From an uncultured Lachnospiraceae bacterium (GTDB lineage: Bacteria; Bacillota; Clostridia; Lachnospirales; Lachnospiraceae), in assembly GCA_947589055.1 (NCBI GenBank), contig CANPZL010000015.1, positions 1 to 44,697 of the forward strand: DNA of 44,697 nt, read 5' to 3'. The translations under genes and the position numbers were made by a program. Position 1 is the stretch's first letter. Each line of letters starts with the position of its first letter. The notes beneath the pieces were generated by a model. The model searched no databases. It was not told the origin of the DNA and worked only from the letters and a program-made list of their open reading frames with translations. This document shows, piece by piece, positions 27,641 through 37,128 of the stretch.

Positions 27641-29998
27641 TTAAAATCCATAGGAGGCTGTAAGCTGCTTAAATTCAGGAGAATATGCAAAATACCTCAA
27701 TACCGCTTCCCGACTGGTACCGGAAGCTAACCGGTTCAACCAATAAGCGCTTCCTTCCGATTCCGCTTCACGATTCAAAAAAGCCCGATATAAAATATCA
27801 CAGTACTCCTTATCAGAATATCCTCGTGACCGGAATTCCTGTGATTTAACGATCTTTTCAGCAACAGAATACGGGGTTTCCCGTTTACTTAAAATCGCAT
27901 CTGTCCAGAAATTCAAACCGTCTACATCCGGCGTTCTTCCTAACGTAGTTGCATACAATCTGGTTACAAAACGGGTAACACCGATATTTCGATCCCTTGC
28001 TTCCTTTAGTGTTACAGTCCCCTTTACAATTCCATACCGGTTACATACATCGGTAAATTCCTGCGAGGCTACGAACTTTGCTACAATATACCTTCTGGAA
28101 CAGCCTGCATTTAAACAATCCTGCCAGAATGCCTTCCCGGACGGATCTGAGCCTCGATCCAAAAAGGTTATGTACATCCGCTCCAGAAACACATCATCCG
28201 GCAGTCTCAAGTCTTCAAATTCCTTACTGCATACAAAATTCACTGCAACGGATGCTGCGCTTGCTCCCCCTGTAGTAAGCCGCTCATACCAGAACAACAT
28301 ACCGCTCTCATCTGGGTTCCGTCCTAAGACATTCTGATATAATCTGGTAATAAATCCTTTGATTGCCGCTTCATTATATCGATTTCCCTCCGGCTTTGGC
28401 ACAGCAGTAATCGGCATATTTTGATACACCGGAATCTTAAACACGAAGCTGTTATTTAAGATACCAATGCTGGCATACGCATCATATGCTGTTTTCCCCT
28501 CATTAGCCGCTCCTAAAATATTCTGCATATATTGATGGGAGAACAACCCGTTGTAAGAACCATCCACATCAAATTTTTGCAGATACAGCGTATCCTGTCC
28601 CTTTGAGATATAATTGCCGCCTAATACGCTTCCGCCTCCGGCAATACTGTTATATCGGGTCGTCCAGCCATTCTCCCGGGCAAAGGTCAATCCATTGCTA
28701 TAAATTTCCGCCTCAGTCGTCCCGGAGGCATGAATATTGAAAAAATTATAAAGGCCTTCATATCCCGGATATGTACCTGAGATCAAGGGAGAAGTACCTG
28801 CAGCCCCCTGCTCCTGTCTTACTCTTGCCGCCAGCATATATGGACTGACATTAGTCTGAGCTCCTGCCCGGCAGAAGGCCTGCCCATAGGTCACTATATC
28901 ATCCGGCATCATAGTATGGGACATAAAGGTTCCGCTAAGAATCGCCTCTACACCCGCCTCTGTCTGATAGGTACTGTTATAGGTCAATAATTCAAACTGG
29001 AAAATGTCCCGCTCTGATAAAAAATTCCTAGGATCGGCATAATATTCTACAGCCGCCTGTGACGCCTGTACCCAGTTATAACCACTCAGGCCGTAGTATT
29101 CACCTGTTTGCGGATTATATGCCCATGACTGTTTTCCCTTGTACGCATCGTCCATGCTTCTCGGCACCAGACTTCGCTCCGGTGACATCTCCGCTGAAAT
29201 AAAGGTATTCCAATCAACATTGGTAATCTGAGGTACAAATACCCAGTTAGGATGAGCTGCGTGCAATGCCCGCAGGCTGGCTTTATAGCTTTCCGGAAAC
29301 CCTGCTATAGTAGATTCAAAGTTATCATTGGCTATGCGACTTCCAGGGCCTGCGATCCGCCGAGTACTGTTATTTGTAATCTGTCGAGCATTATAGTTTG
29401 CAGTCGATGGCTCCGTCGTCGATTCTTCTGTTGTGGAGGCTTCTTCCATTGTTGACGGTTCTTCTGTTGTAGAGGTTCCCTCCGTTGTCGATTCCTCTGT
29501 TGTAGAGGTTTCCTCCGTTGTTGATGATTCTTCTGTTGCCGGTTCCGGCTGTACAGACCAATCCTGAACCGTAATCTTATCTAAGTTTTCAACATCATTG
29601 CATAAAACATATGCTTCTTCAATATATCCCTGATACTGAATACCGGATACGCTTACCTCTACCTCATACCAGTGAGTGCCATCGGCTGCTATCACCAGTG
29701 AACGAAGCATCAGCTGCTGCCCGGAATACATGGTTACAAGATTTTCCGTTCCTTCCGGTTCCTTCCGAAGTCCATATTCGGTACAATTCCACAAAATCGC
29801 TCTTACCTGCTTTGCCGCCTCGGCATCAACGGTTTCATCTTGCTGTAAAAGCTCTTCTACCGTTTCCGACTGGGCCAGTGTTCCATTCCTGCCCGGCAGT
29901 TCCCTTGCATTTATATTCGATAATCCCGTATTCCCCACAATCAAAAGTACCGTTAACCCTCCGGCCAATATCCGGCTGTGACTCTTTTTCATCTTCAT
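27641..29998 (-). CDS. Secreted N-acetylglucosaminidase with SH3-like and DUF4214-like domains
   Basis: A 785-aa exported wall hydrolase. Order: signal peptide (about 1-31), SH3-like segment (65-135), T/E/S-rich linker (150-200), glucosaminidase domain (about 235-540), then DUF4214-like repeats (about 555-785) with recurring RLYxxxLGRxPD and SxEF motifs. The catalytic Glu is probably Glu396 in ARVRQEQGA, followed by LYNFFNI, as in GH73-like endo-beta-N-acetylglucosaminidases. It has its own promoter and is followed after 21 bases by the GT-C-like gene. The same DUF4214-like tail occurs on the amidase at 35-37 kb, hinting at a shared surface anchor, perhaps binding the locus's own glycan. The start could also be two codons later. 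Confidence 0.85.
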   Translation of the reverse strand: MKMKKSHSRILAGGLTVLLIVGNTGLSNINARELPGRNGTLAQSETVEELLQQDETVDAEAAKQVRAILWNCTEYGLRKEPEGTENLVTMYSGQQLMLRSLVIAADGTHWYEVEVSVSGIQYQGYIEEAYVLCNDVENLDKITVQDWSVQPEPATEESSTTEETSTTEESTTEGTSTTEEPSTMEEASTTEESTTEPSTANYNARQITNNSTRRIAGPGSRIANDNFESTIAGFPESYKASLRALHAAHPNWVFVPQITNVDWNTFISAEMSPERSLVPRSMDDAYKGKQSWAYNPQTGEYYGLSGYNWVQASQAAVEYYADPRNFLSERDIFQFELLTYNSTYQTEAGVEAILSGTFMSHTMMPDDIVTYGQAFCRAGAQTNVSPYMLAARVRQEQGAAGTSPLISGTYPGYEGLYNFFNIHASGTTEAEIYSNGLTFARENGWTTRYNSIAGGGSVLGGNYISKGQDTLYLQKFDVDGSYNGLFSHQYMQNILGAANEGKTAYDAYASIGILNNSFVFKIPVYQNMPITAVPKPEGNRYNEAAIKGFITRLYQNVLGRNPDESGMLFWYERLTTGGASAASVAVNFVCSKEFEDLRLPDDVFLERMYITFLDRGSDPSGKAFWQDCLNAGCSRRYIVAKFVASQEFTDVCNRYGIVKGTVTLKEARDRNIGVTRFVTRLYATTLGRTPDVDGLNFWTDAILSKRETPYSVAEKIVKSQEFRSRGYSDKEYCDILYRAFLNREAESEGSAYWLNRLASGTSREAVLRYFAYSPEFKQLTASYGF
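29405..29536 (-). repeat. Degenerate tandem repeat encoding a T/E/S-rich linker
   Basis: About 130 bases of near-repeats of a 12-18-base unit (TCTGTTGTAGAGG-like on the plus strand) encode repeated S-T-T-E-E units (residues about 155-198) between the SH3-like and catalytic domains. Copy number is likely to vary between strains. Confidence 0.75.
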
Positions 29999-30047
29999 TC
30001 GTCCCTTCTTTTTCGTACTTTTCGTTCATAATCGAATCATGTATGTC

Positions 30048-30076
30048 ATTTTACAATCTTTTTCTTAAAAATGCAA
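30048..30076 (-). promoter_or_regulatory. Promoter of the glucosaminidase gene
   Basis: Minus-strand TTGCAT (30076-30071), a 17-base spacer and TAAAAT (30053-30048), 49 bases before the start codon. Confidence 0.75.
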
Positions 30077-30103
30077 CTCTTGCCGCCAAATTCCAACGCT
30101 TTC

Positions 30104-31888
30104 CTAATACGCTTCCTGCTTCTTAAAACTATAATACGCCCGAGTTCCTTCCGCATCCAAAATCGGGAGATTCCCCGTTTTTTTCGCAAGAATTTCTTCC
30201 AACTCTATCCGTTCATCTTCTAAGTATGCATTCCAATCTATATAGATACCGGAAAAGCCTGCTTCTCGGATTGCATCGATTTGCTCAGTAATAGGAAGCC
30301 TGTTTAAAGATTGCTGCCACATATCCCCTTCCCGTCCAGCCATTCCTCCATAAGACCAACACAACGTATCCGAATGCAGATACCCAACCAGATGAGCATA
30401 ATCCATCATTTGCTGAATTCCCCCATTTTCCGGATAACACATATATGGCATCTGATAAATCATAGCACCGTCCTCTTCTGCATTTTCAATATCCCGAATA
30501 AAAGCAGCATCCTCCTCAAAGACTTTCATGGAAACCGCATACCCGGCCGGATCTTTTGGTACCGTTTGATCATAAATGCCAAGACACATTACTACCAGCA
30601 TTCCTCCTGCAAATAGAAGCTTCCTCCATTTTTTTTCATCACACCACTTTTCTTTTATCTTCTGTAAGACGCTGTCAATGGCGATCAAAGAAAACATGGC
30701 AATAAAGATTGAAAACCGATTCCAGCATCGAATTGAGCCTGTAAAAAAGGACAAAATCACAGCAAATCCGCCTACCGTTCCAAATAAGACTGCTGAAAGA
30801 TTCAGAATGGATCCGACCTGTAGATTTGATTTCTCCGGAATCCCCTTCCGCATAAACAAGGTAAGACAAAGAAGCAAAAAGCCTGCCGCCATAAACAATC
30901 CCAATGAAGCGCAGCTGTTTTCATTCACTAACGGATACGCCGTATCATAAAGATTCCGCAGACGCATAAAGATCTCTCTCCGGTGGTTCGGAATGGGAAG
31001 AAGCAGTTGGATAATCTTCAGACCATATAGTTCCGCCCCCTCGCCTCCCTTTGCAATGCCTTCCGGTTTACCGTTTTGTACCCAGTAAATCAAATTTGGC
31101 AAAGCAGAAAGCAAAAGCGTACTTACGATCACGCCGATACTAAAGCCTCCCTGCCGGATACTTTGCATGAGAACAGCCGCATCCTTGCTCTTTTTATTTC
31201 GATTTAAAAGGCAGTAAAGAATTACCACACATAGGAAAAAGCAGGTAAAAAAGGCATAATAAATCCCTGTCAAGGCCATAATCATAAGGGTAATCAACCG
31301 TAATACATTTGATCGAGTCAGCCAACCCCGTTTTCCCTTCTGAAATAATGCCTCTCCCTTCATCAGCCGATAGAGATATAAGGTCATGATCGGCACCATA
31401 AAATACATTCCCAGATACATATGTCCAGTTCCACGCATCAGATGATAGGGTGCAAAAGCATAGAGTACCGCAGTCGGAGCCGCAATCGTTCCGGAGATTT
31501 CCAACTGTTTCAAAGCATAATACGCCGTCAGCCCTGCCAGAAAATACCCACTCAGATAAAACAAATTATAAGCCAATGCCCAATTCCCACGGGTAAACCA
31601 GACAAAAAGCTGCTCCATTTCGTTTAGAAATAATTCCATCGTAGTCGCATCATAGTTTTCCATTCCATAAGGCGCTCCCAGACGAGGATTGCCATAAATC
31701 CATCCATTTTCCCACATGGATTTCACCATTGCCATTCCGGTAAGTCCATCTCCACCTCGGAAATAATCCAATGGGTATATGTCAAGCCGGTATCCTGCAA
31801 GACCTAGGATGCGATATAAGAAAAAACCAATTGCACATAGAATAAATAGATATTCTAATATTCCCAACCAACGTATTTTCTTCTTCAT
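30104..31888 (-). CDS. Large polytopic membrane protein, GT-C/YfhO-like
   Basis: A 594-aa protein with about eleven membrane helices. A first helix near 10-30 is followed by a long outer loop (about 30-85) containing YFRGGDGLTG and NPRLGAPYG, a layout shared with YfhO-like and other GT-C-fold transferases. A YHLMRGTGHMYLG segment and a soluble C-terminal region (about 440-594) follow. It overlaps the three-domain glycosyltransferase gene by 4 bases, so it is translated with it. It probably glycosylates a surface polymer, but no substrate can be named. Confidence 0.6.
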   Translation of the reverse strand: MKKKIRWLGILEYLFILCAIGFFLYRILGLAGYRLDIYPLDYFRGGDGLTGMAMVKSMWENGWIYGNPRLGAPYGMENYDATTMELFLNEMEQLFVWFTRGNWALAYNLFYLSGYFLAGLTAYYALKQLEISGTIAAPTAVLYAFAPYHLMRGTGHMYLGMYFMVPIMTLYLYRLMKGEALFQKGKRGWLTRSNVLRLITLMIMALTGIYYAFFTCFFLCVVILYCLLNRNKKSKDAAVLMQSIRQGGFSIGVIVSTLLLSALPNLIYWVQNGKPEGIAKGGEGAELYGLKIIQLLLPIPNHRREIFMRLRNLYDTAYPLVNENSCASLGLFMAAGFLLLCLTLFMRKGIPEKSNLQVGSILNLSAVLFGTVGGFAVILSFFTGSIRCWNRFSIFIAMFSLIAIDSVLQKIKEKWCDEKKWRKLLFAGGMLVVMCLGIYDQTVPKDPAGYAVSMKVFEEDAAFIRDIENAEEDGAMIYQMPYMCYPENGGIQQMMDYAHLVGYLHSDTLCWSYGGMAGREGDMWQQSLNRLPITEQIDAIREAGFSGIYIDWNAYLEDERIELEEILAKKTGNLPILDAEGTRAYYSFKKQEAY

Positions 31889-34305
31889 AAAGCAGATCCC
31901 TTTCGCATTACAGAAAGTCTAGTACATTTTCTTACTTCCAAATCACCATATCGGAACTGAATTTCCAGGATTCCTTTTATTCCTCCCGGAATTCCTGTTA
32001 CTGGTAAGGAAAAGCATTCCATACAGGGATTCATCTCCAATGTGGTACCATTGGACAACGGATTTCCCTGAACATCCAAGATTCGGTAACCGATTTCTCC
32101 CATTTGCAGCGTTCTATTGCCTTTTGCATTCTCCACACGAAATGGAATCCGGGTCACAATATTTTCACAAATTCCAACGTATTCCGGCATAAAGATTTCA
32201 CAAGAAGAATCCGTGATACAAATCTGAAACATCGGCCACTCCCTGTAAATCAATTCATAGTTGTCACAATATGCCTGAAACATAGCTTTACCTAGTTCCT
32301 GCTCCTCCTGAAGACTTCGAAACCGGATTACTTTATTGATATTTTCCTGCTCAATTCCTTCATAATAGGCAGTAGAACAGCCTTCAAACACCTGTCCCTT
32401 TTCATATAAATCCCTGTAATAGTTCTCAAACAGATATTTTTGTGGAAACACCTGCGGCTCCCATGCGAGATGGTCTCCCGGCCACGCCAGCGTCATAAAA
32501 GGCAGATTTTTCAATTTCTCCGGATATACAGCGCTTAAATAATTAAAATAAACACTCCAATCGCTTAACCCCTGTCGTTCTATTCCCGGATGCTTCCTTA
32601 ATGCTTCCTGAAATACCCGCCGGTCGATGATCTGAGGCATATGGGAATCGTACATCCATGTAGCGTACCCCTGTTCCTGTAAAAACTCTACTGTCCGGTA
32701 CATACTTTTATCAAAAGAAGTCGGATCACTTTGATTTCCCAGCCAATCCTCCATGTGATAACAATAATATCCCTGATAAATACCATCTTTCAGAAAAACA
32801 TCCTGTGAAATCATACATAAAGGCCGATAGTCATCATCTGACATAATAAATACATCGTCCAGTTTATCCTTTTCCATAGCAAGGCAACGAAGATAAAAAT
32901 TCCGTCTGGTATGATCTTCTGGCAGCTCAGCGCCTGCCAAAAGCTCAGAATCTGTCAGATATTGAATCCGGAATCTTCCGTGGTACCGTTTTTCCATTTC
33001 CTCTTTCATGGAGTCCGGACAACATAAGACTAATTCCTGAATAAACGGCATAAAACGCTCCACAAACGGTAGAGATTCCAGTAAATCCTCTGCTCTTGCA
33101 GTCAGATAGACCATTTGTTTTATCTGTGAAGGGATCGAGTAGGGAAATTCCGGCAGCAGTCCCAGCAATGCTTCCCAAATCCTGTCTGCCACCGTATCCC
33201 AAGTCACCGGAATATAATTGCTAACTTTCTTTTTTACTGCTTGATATGCTTCCGGCTGTTCTATCCAATATAATAACTTATCTTTCAACTCCTTGGCACT
33301 ATAGGGATCAAAATATTCGCAAAATTCTCCGCCCACTTCCCGTAGTACAGGAATATCAGAAGCCAGTACCGGGGTTCCTCTCTGAAAGGCTTCTATTATC
33401 GGAAGCCCAAAGCCTTCATTAAAGGTTGGAAATGCTACACAATATGCGTTTCTATACAGATAATCAATGGACGCATCATTCATTCCATGTAACACAAAAA
33501 ACTGTTTTTTCAGCCTAGGATGTTCATCAATTCGTTTTTGGAATTCCTGCATATTCCAGCCAAGCCCGCCTGCGAATACTAAATTGAGTCCTTTATCAAA
33601 CAGTTCGGCATCAAAAGCATCCAGTACCAAAGCATGGTTTTTTCTCGGTTCTATAGTTCCCACCATTAAGACATATGGTCCTGCCTCGATTGCTTTCACC
33701 GCATCGGAGGCAACCGTAGTTTCTTCCTCCTGACTGCTTTTGAAATCCGCTCCCAACCAAGAAACCACCCCCGGTATGGGTGAAAGCTTTAACTGTTCTA
33801 ACAGTTCTGCAACCGCATCCAGTGTGCTTTGCGCAGAAGCAATCAGCAAATCTGCATATTGCAGATAGGCACCAATATAATTCATAAAATTAAAGGTAGT
33901 TATTTCATGACAATACTGGGGATGGGTAATCGGAATAATATCATAGACATAAACCGCCAGCAAAACACCGTTTTTCTTTAATTTGGGAAGTAATACACTC
34001 CTTCTTAATGGCAGATTCCAAACACTGTCAATATCAAAGAATATATCACCTGGCTGCAATTCCTTCCAATCTACAACCGTATCCGTGACTAAATCCTTGC
34101 CTGTCCCTTCTCCCTTATCATAATAAAGACGAAATGCTTTTTTATCCACCTGCTGATACAATCGATAAAATTCATTATAGTACAACAATACAATATCCTG
34201 CTCTTCTTTATCCAGCAAGCGAAGCACGACCTCCCGTACTACCCGCTGGATACCAGTCAGATAAGGAACACTCAATAATCTGGTTACATCAATATAGATA
34301 TTCAT
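31885..34305 (-). CDS. Three-domain protein: GT4 glycosyltransferase, Stealth/GT-A-like domain, Wzt-C-like beta domain
   Basis: An 806-aa cytoplasmic protein. Residues 1-395 form a GT-B fold of family GT4: an N-terminal TGIQRVVREV, GTIEPRKN with donor-phosphate-binding Arg/Lys, and EGFGLPIIE (Glu297, Glu305, the EX7E pair). Residues about 410-650 carry FIMSDDDYRP with three Asp (490-492) and a later WPGDHLAWE, resembling Stealth/capsular phosphosugar-type transferases. Residues 685-806 look like a beta-sandwich of the Wzt C-terminal type that recognises glycan ends. It may add two sugars, or a sugar and a phosphosugar, in one chain. GAGGAT precedes the ATG, 4 bases after the small DUF4214-like gene. 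Confidence 0.75.
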   Translation of the reverse strand: MNIYIDVTRLLSVPYLTGIQRVVREVVLRLLDKEEQDIVLLYYNEFYRLYQQVDKKAFRLYYDKGEGTGKDLVTDTVVDWKELQPGDIFFDIDSVWNLPLRRSVLLPKLKKNGVLLAVYVYDIIPITHPQYCHEITTFNFMNYIGAYLQYADLLIASAQSTLDAVAELLEQLKLSPIPGVVSWLGADFKSSQEEETTVASDAVKAIEAGPYVLMVGTIEPRKNHALVLDAFDAELFDKGLNLVFAGGLGWNMQEFQKRIDEHPRLKKQFFVLHGMNDASIDYLYRNAYCVAFPTFNEGFGLPIIEAFQRGTPVLASDIPVLREVGGEFCEYFDPYSAKELKDKLLYWIEQPEAYQAVKKKVSNYIPVTWDTVADRIWEALLGLLPEFPYSIPSQIKQMVYLTARAEDLLESLPFVERFMPFIQELVLCCPDSMKEEMEKRYHGRFRIQYLTDSELLAGAELPEDHTRRNFYLRCLAMEKDKLDDVFIMSDDDYRPLCMISQDVFLKDGIYQGYYCYHMEDWLGNQSDPTSFDKSMYRTVEFLQEQGYATWMYDSHMPQIIDRRVFQEALRKHPGIERQGLSDWSVYFNYLSAVYPEKLKNLPFMTLAWPGDHLAWEPQVFPQKYLFENYYRDLYEKGQVFEGCSTAYYEGIEQENINKVIRFRSLQEEQELGKAMFQAYCDNYELIYREWPMFQICITDSSCEIFMPEYVGICENIVTRIPFRVENAKGNRTLQMGEIGYRILDVQGNPLSNGTTLEMNPCMECFSLPVTGIPGGIKGILEIQFRYGDLEVRKCTRLSVMRKGSAL

Positions 34306-34309
34306 AACA

Positions 34310-34816
34310 TTATCCTCTTTTTAAGATTTTACGAACCATCAACCGCAGACGCATCGGAAACTTTAGATAGATCTTATATAAACCATTCAACAGCTTTTGT
34401 CCGTTCTTATCGGATGTTTGGTTTAAATCAGCCATTTCAGACACGCAAATCCTAAACAGCTCCTGTTGCCTGCTTTCGGTAATCCGATTATTTCGAAAGC
34501 AGCTTCCTTTTAAAAGGGCCTCTGTAGACGGAATGATCTCATTTAACACTCCCTGACGGAATTTGTCCGCATCCTTGTTCATTTCATACTGCCATTCCGC
34601 TATTGCGCCTTCATCTGGCAGCCGATTCAGCATACCCAGATAAACCGCTTCTAAAAACATAGGATTTTCCATCTTTTCCAACTGTTTTCCGTCACAAATT
34701 CCCGGTTCCATTTCCACGGAATAGCAAAAGGTTTCTTTGCTGCCTGCCATCGAAAGTCCATACTCCTGCAGACGATCTGCAACAATGTCGTATAGTTTTG
34801 CATATATGTTATCCAT
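34310..34816 (-). CDS. Small DUF4214-like protein at the head of the glycosyltransferase operon
   Basis: A 168-aa protein without signal peptide or membrane helix. Its middle (about 50-100) has FLEAVYLGMLNRLPDEG followed by a W and a later STEALL, the spacing of the DUF4214 unit seen several times in the two wall hydrolases of this window. The C-terminus is basic (RLRLMVRKILKRG). It is the first gene of a leftward unit with the three-domain glycosyltransferase and the YfhO-like protein, and a good promoter lies upstream. In other glycan loci DUF4214 segments are attached to glycosyltransferases, so a stand-alone glycan-binding helper is plausible. Its function is unknown. Confidence 0.65.
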   Translation of the reverse strand: MDNIYAKLYDIVADRLQEYGLSMAGSKETFCYSVEMEPGICDGKQLEKMENPMFLEAVYLGMLNRLPDEGAIAEWQYEMNKDADKFRQGVLNEIIPSTEALLKGSCFRNNRITESRQQELFRICVSEMADLNQTSDKNGQKLLNGLYKIYLKFPMRLRLMVRKILKRG

Positions 34817-34865
34817 TATTATCCGTTACCTCATTCATGTGTTATAGAAAATAATTTAATCGTCC

Positions 34866-34894
34866 GTTATATCCCTGCATGATAAGCATTTCAA
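34866..34894 (-). promoter_or_regulatory. Promoter of the DUF4214-like / three-domain glycosyltransferase operon
   Basis: Minus-strand TTGAAA (34894-34889), a 17-base spacer and TATAAC (34871-34866), 50 bases before the start codon and just after the amidase terminator. Confidence 0.75.
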
Positions 34895-34914
34895 ACTTCT
34901 CTCCAGAAAAGAAT

Positions 34915-34950
34915 ATGCCCTTGAATTTGGAATCTAAAATTCAAGGGCAT
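34915..34950 (-). terminator. Terminator of the amidase gene
   Basis: A 14-bp perfect stem (ATGCCCTTGAATTT and complement) with an 8-base loop lies 58 bases after the amidase stop, with a modest U-rich tail on the minus strand. It separates the amidase unit from the glycan operon. Confidence 0.8.
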
Positions 34951-35008
34951 TATACCATTTTCTTATATTATTGTAAACTCTAGTTCATTTCGATCCCACA
35001 TAATCAAA

Positions 35009-37093
35009 TTAAAAACGTCCTACTGCAATTCCATAAGAATTACAATGCTTCTCGTATTCATCTGAGCAAATAAAGCCACGGATGACGGAATATTTCTCCT
35101 GATATGACATATTTCCCAGACGCCCAATCCAAAAAGTCTTTCCCTCCGGGTCGGAAGTCCTTCCCAGATAAGTCTGATAAAGTCCTTCAACAAAATCACC
35201 ACTACTGATATTCCGGTTTCGGAATTCCTGACTATTGATAAATCCTCTCGTCATATCGGAGGCTGTCTTATCTCCCACGATCAGGGATTTTGTCCAGTAT
35301 TCCAACCCCTCCGGATCCGCCTCCCGATTCATCAGTCCACGATAATACTCCTTCACAAAATCCGCTATCCTCGGATAAAGCTTCACATATTGCATAGGAT
35401 GACTTCCCTGCGCAATACCATATCTGACACATACCTGTTCAAATTCTCCCGAACGGCTGATCAGATCAGCTACCCGAATCCTAGAATCTCCGGTTCTTAA
35501 CCGACCGATCCAGTATGCCTTTCCTTCCGGTTCCGCTGCTCTGCCAAGAAAAATTTCATATAGCTTATCTATGTATTGTTCATCGTTATAATTTCTTGAT
35601 TGAAACTCTTCACTGTTCACAAAATACCTTGCCAGACCGGAGCCAGTCAAGTTATCCTGTTCAACCTTTGCCACCCACCAGGATACCTCTGACCTTGACG
35701 GTGTCCGGCCCAATGCCTGCTGGTACAGGGCAGCAACAAAATCGGACACATTCTCCCCTGAGTCTGTATATGCCTCATTGGAATTCTCCTGCATGGCATC
35801 TGTAATCGTATTTCTCTTTACCAAGCCAAAATAATCCGCAATTCCTTTCGCATCTGCGACACCCAGAACCTTTAATCTTTCGTCACTGCGAAACCAGTTG
35901 GCTGCATCGGATGGATTCGAAATAAATCCATGCTCTACAATAATACCGGAAATCCCCTGTTTGATACTGTTTCTGGTAATGGAATACCAATCGGCAACCG
36001 CTCCGTTCGGATACTGATATTCTTCTCCCGGCGAATCAGACATACGAACATATAACCCTCTGGAGCCTAACCCGACTGCATTTAATTCTTCTAAGATTTC
36101 CTCGCCAATCGCATGAGTAACCGTGCTTAAATCATCTCTGTAAACCCCATTTGCCGCTACGATTACCATACCTCCGCTTCTGGTCACAGAGCCTGCGTCT
36201 ACATGGATACTTACTAAAATATCAGCGCCTACGCTGGCAGCATACCGGCATCGTGCCTCCATACAATACCCGTTGCTTCTGCTGTCTAAACAGCTCCCGT
36301 CATTTCTTGTCATGTACACTACCACATTATTGTATTTCTCTAATTCTTCCTTGCAATATTGGGCAATCTTAAGATTTAAGATTTCTTCCTGCAATCCGTT
36401 TCCGGCCGCACCAGCATGAATACTGTCATGTCCGGGATCCAACACCACTACTACTTTTCCGGAGCCTGTCCGTATCGGGAGCGCCTCTGACATAGAAATC
36501 GCCATAGGAGTCTCTCCGGAATAGATAGGTTCTTCCTCTCCTGTACAGCTGACCAGATCTGCATTCACCTGAAACGAAGCTTCCACCTGATAATCGGATA
36601 ACAGAATATCTTTTCGTCCGGCTTCCGATAGGATTGCAACATATAACAGACGATATTCCCCCGCCTCCGGAAGCACTTGTCGAAAGATCAGCATATCGTC
36701 CTTTCTCTCACTACAGACCATGATTTCCTCTCTGCCATTCACCTGATAGCCCAAGCAGATTGCCTGTGGTTCTATTACAGCCGGGATACCGGCAATATTT
36801 ACGGCTATGATCTGTTCCTCTGACGGTGCTATCTCTGTTTTTTCCAAATAAACATAGCCCAGAGTATATGTAGTTGCATCTAATATGGCATCCCCTGGAT
36901 TTATTTCCTCTTCCGTTGTGGACAGCTGACCTTGTGTAGATCCCTCTGTCATTTCTTCCGTTGTGCTTTCCGTCGTCCCTTCTGTCGGATCTTCTTCAGT
37001 CGATTCCATACCGAATACTGAGATTCCAGAAAACCCAACAAGCATCGCACATACAATCCCTAGCGCCAGCCATCGCTTCCAACGTTTTTTCAT
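35009..37093 (-). CDS. Secreted N-acetylmuramoyl-L-alanine amidase (Amidase_3) with DUF4214-like repeats
   Basis: A 694-aa exported zinc amidase. Order: signal peptide (KKRWKRW plus helix, 1-28), T/E-rich linker (30-65), beta-rich domain (70-185), Amidase_3 (about 213-420), then several DUF4214-like units (450-694). Zinc ligands are visible: His222 in LDPGHD, a Glu in LQEEILN, His297 in VSIHVDAG, and catalytic Glu387 in IVEHGFIS. The repeats show ALGRTP, FLGRAAEPEG, LMNREADPEG and YLGRTSDPEG. The frame is open to 37114, but ATG at 37093 follows TGGAGGT by 7 bases. The gene lies 35 bases after a cysteine-peptidase-like gene with no promoter between, so it seems to belong to that transcript. 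Confidence 0.92.
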   Translation of the reverse strand: MKKRWKRWLALGIVCAMLVGFSGISVFGMESTEEDPTEGTTESTTEEMTEGSTQGQLSTTEEEINPGDAILDATTYTLGYVYLEKTEIAPSEEQIIAVNIAGIPAVIEPQAICLGYQVNGREEIMVCSERKDDMLIFRQVLPEAGEYRLLYVAILSEAGRKDILLSDYQVEASFQVNADLVSCTGEEEPIYSGETPMAISMSEALPIRTGSGKVVVVLDPGHDSIHAGAAGNGLQEEILNLKIAQYCKEELEKYNNVVVYMTRNDGSCLDSRSNGYCMEARCRYAASVGADILVSIHVDAGSVTRSGGMVIVAANGVYRDDLSTVTHAIGEEILEELNAVGLGSRGLYVRMSDSPGEEYQYPNGAVADWYSITRNSIKQGISGIIVEHGFISNPSDAANWFRSDERLKVLGVADAKGIADYFGLVKRNTITDAMQENSNEAYTDSGENVSDFVAALYQQALGRTPSRSEVSWWVAKVEQDNLTGSGLARYFVNSEEFQSRNYNDEQYIDKLYEIFLGRAAEPEGKAYWIGRLRTGDSRIRVADLISRSGEFEQVCVRYGIAQGSHPMQYVKLYPRIADFVKEYYRGLMNREADPEGLEYWTKSLIVGDKTASDMTRGFINSQEFRNRNISSGDFVEGLYQTYLGRTSDPEGKTFWIGRLGNMSYQEKYSVIRGFICSDEYEKHCNSYGIAVGRF

Positions 37094-37128
37094 TATCATT
37101 ACCTCCATTATCATTTGCAGCTATCTTT

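Noticed and set aside
29405..29536. CRISPR-like repeat array
   Set aside because: The repeated units are short, degenerate, without unique spacers, and in frame within a T/E/S linker of a secreted protein.
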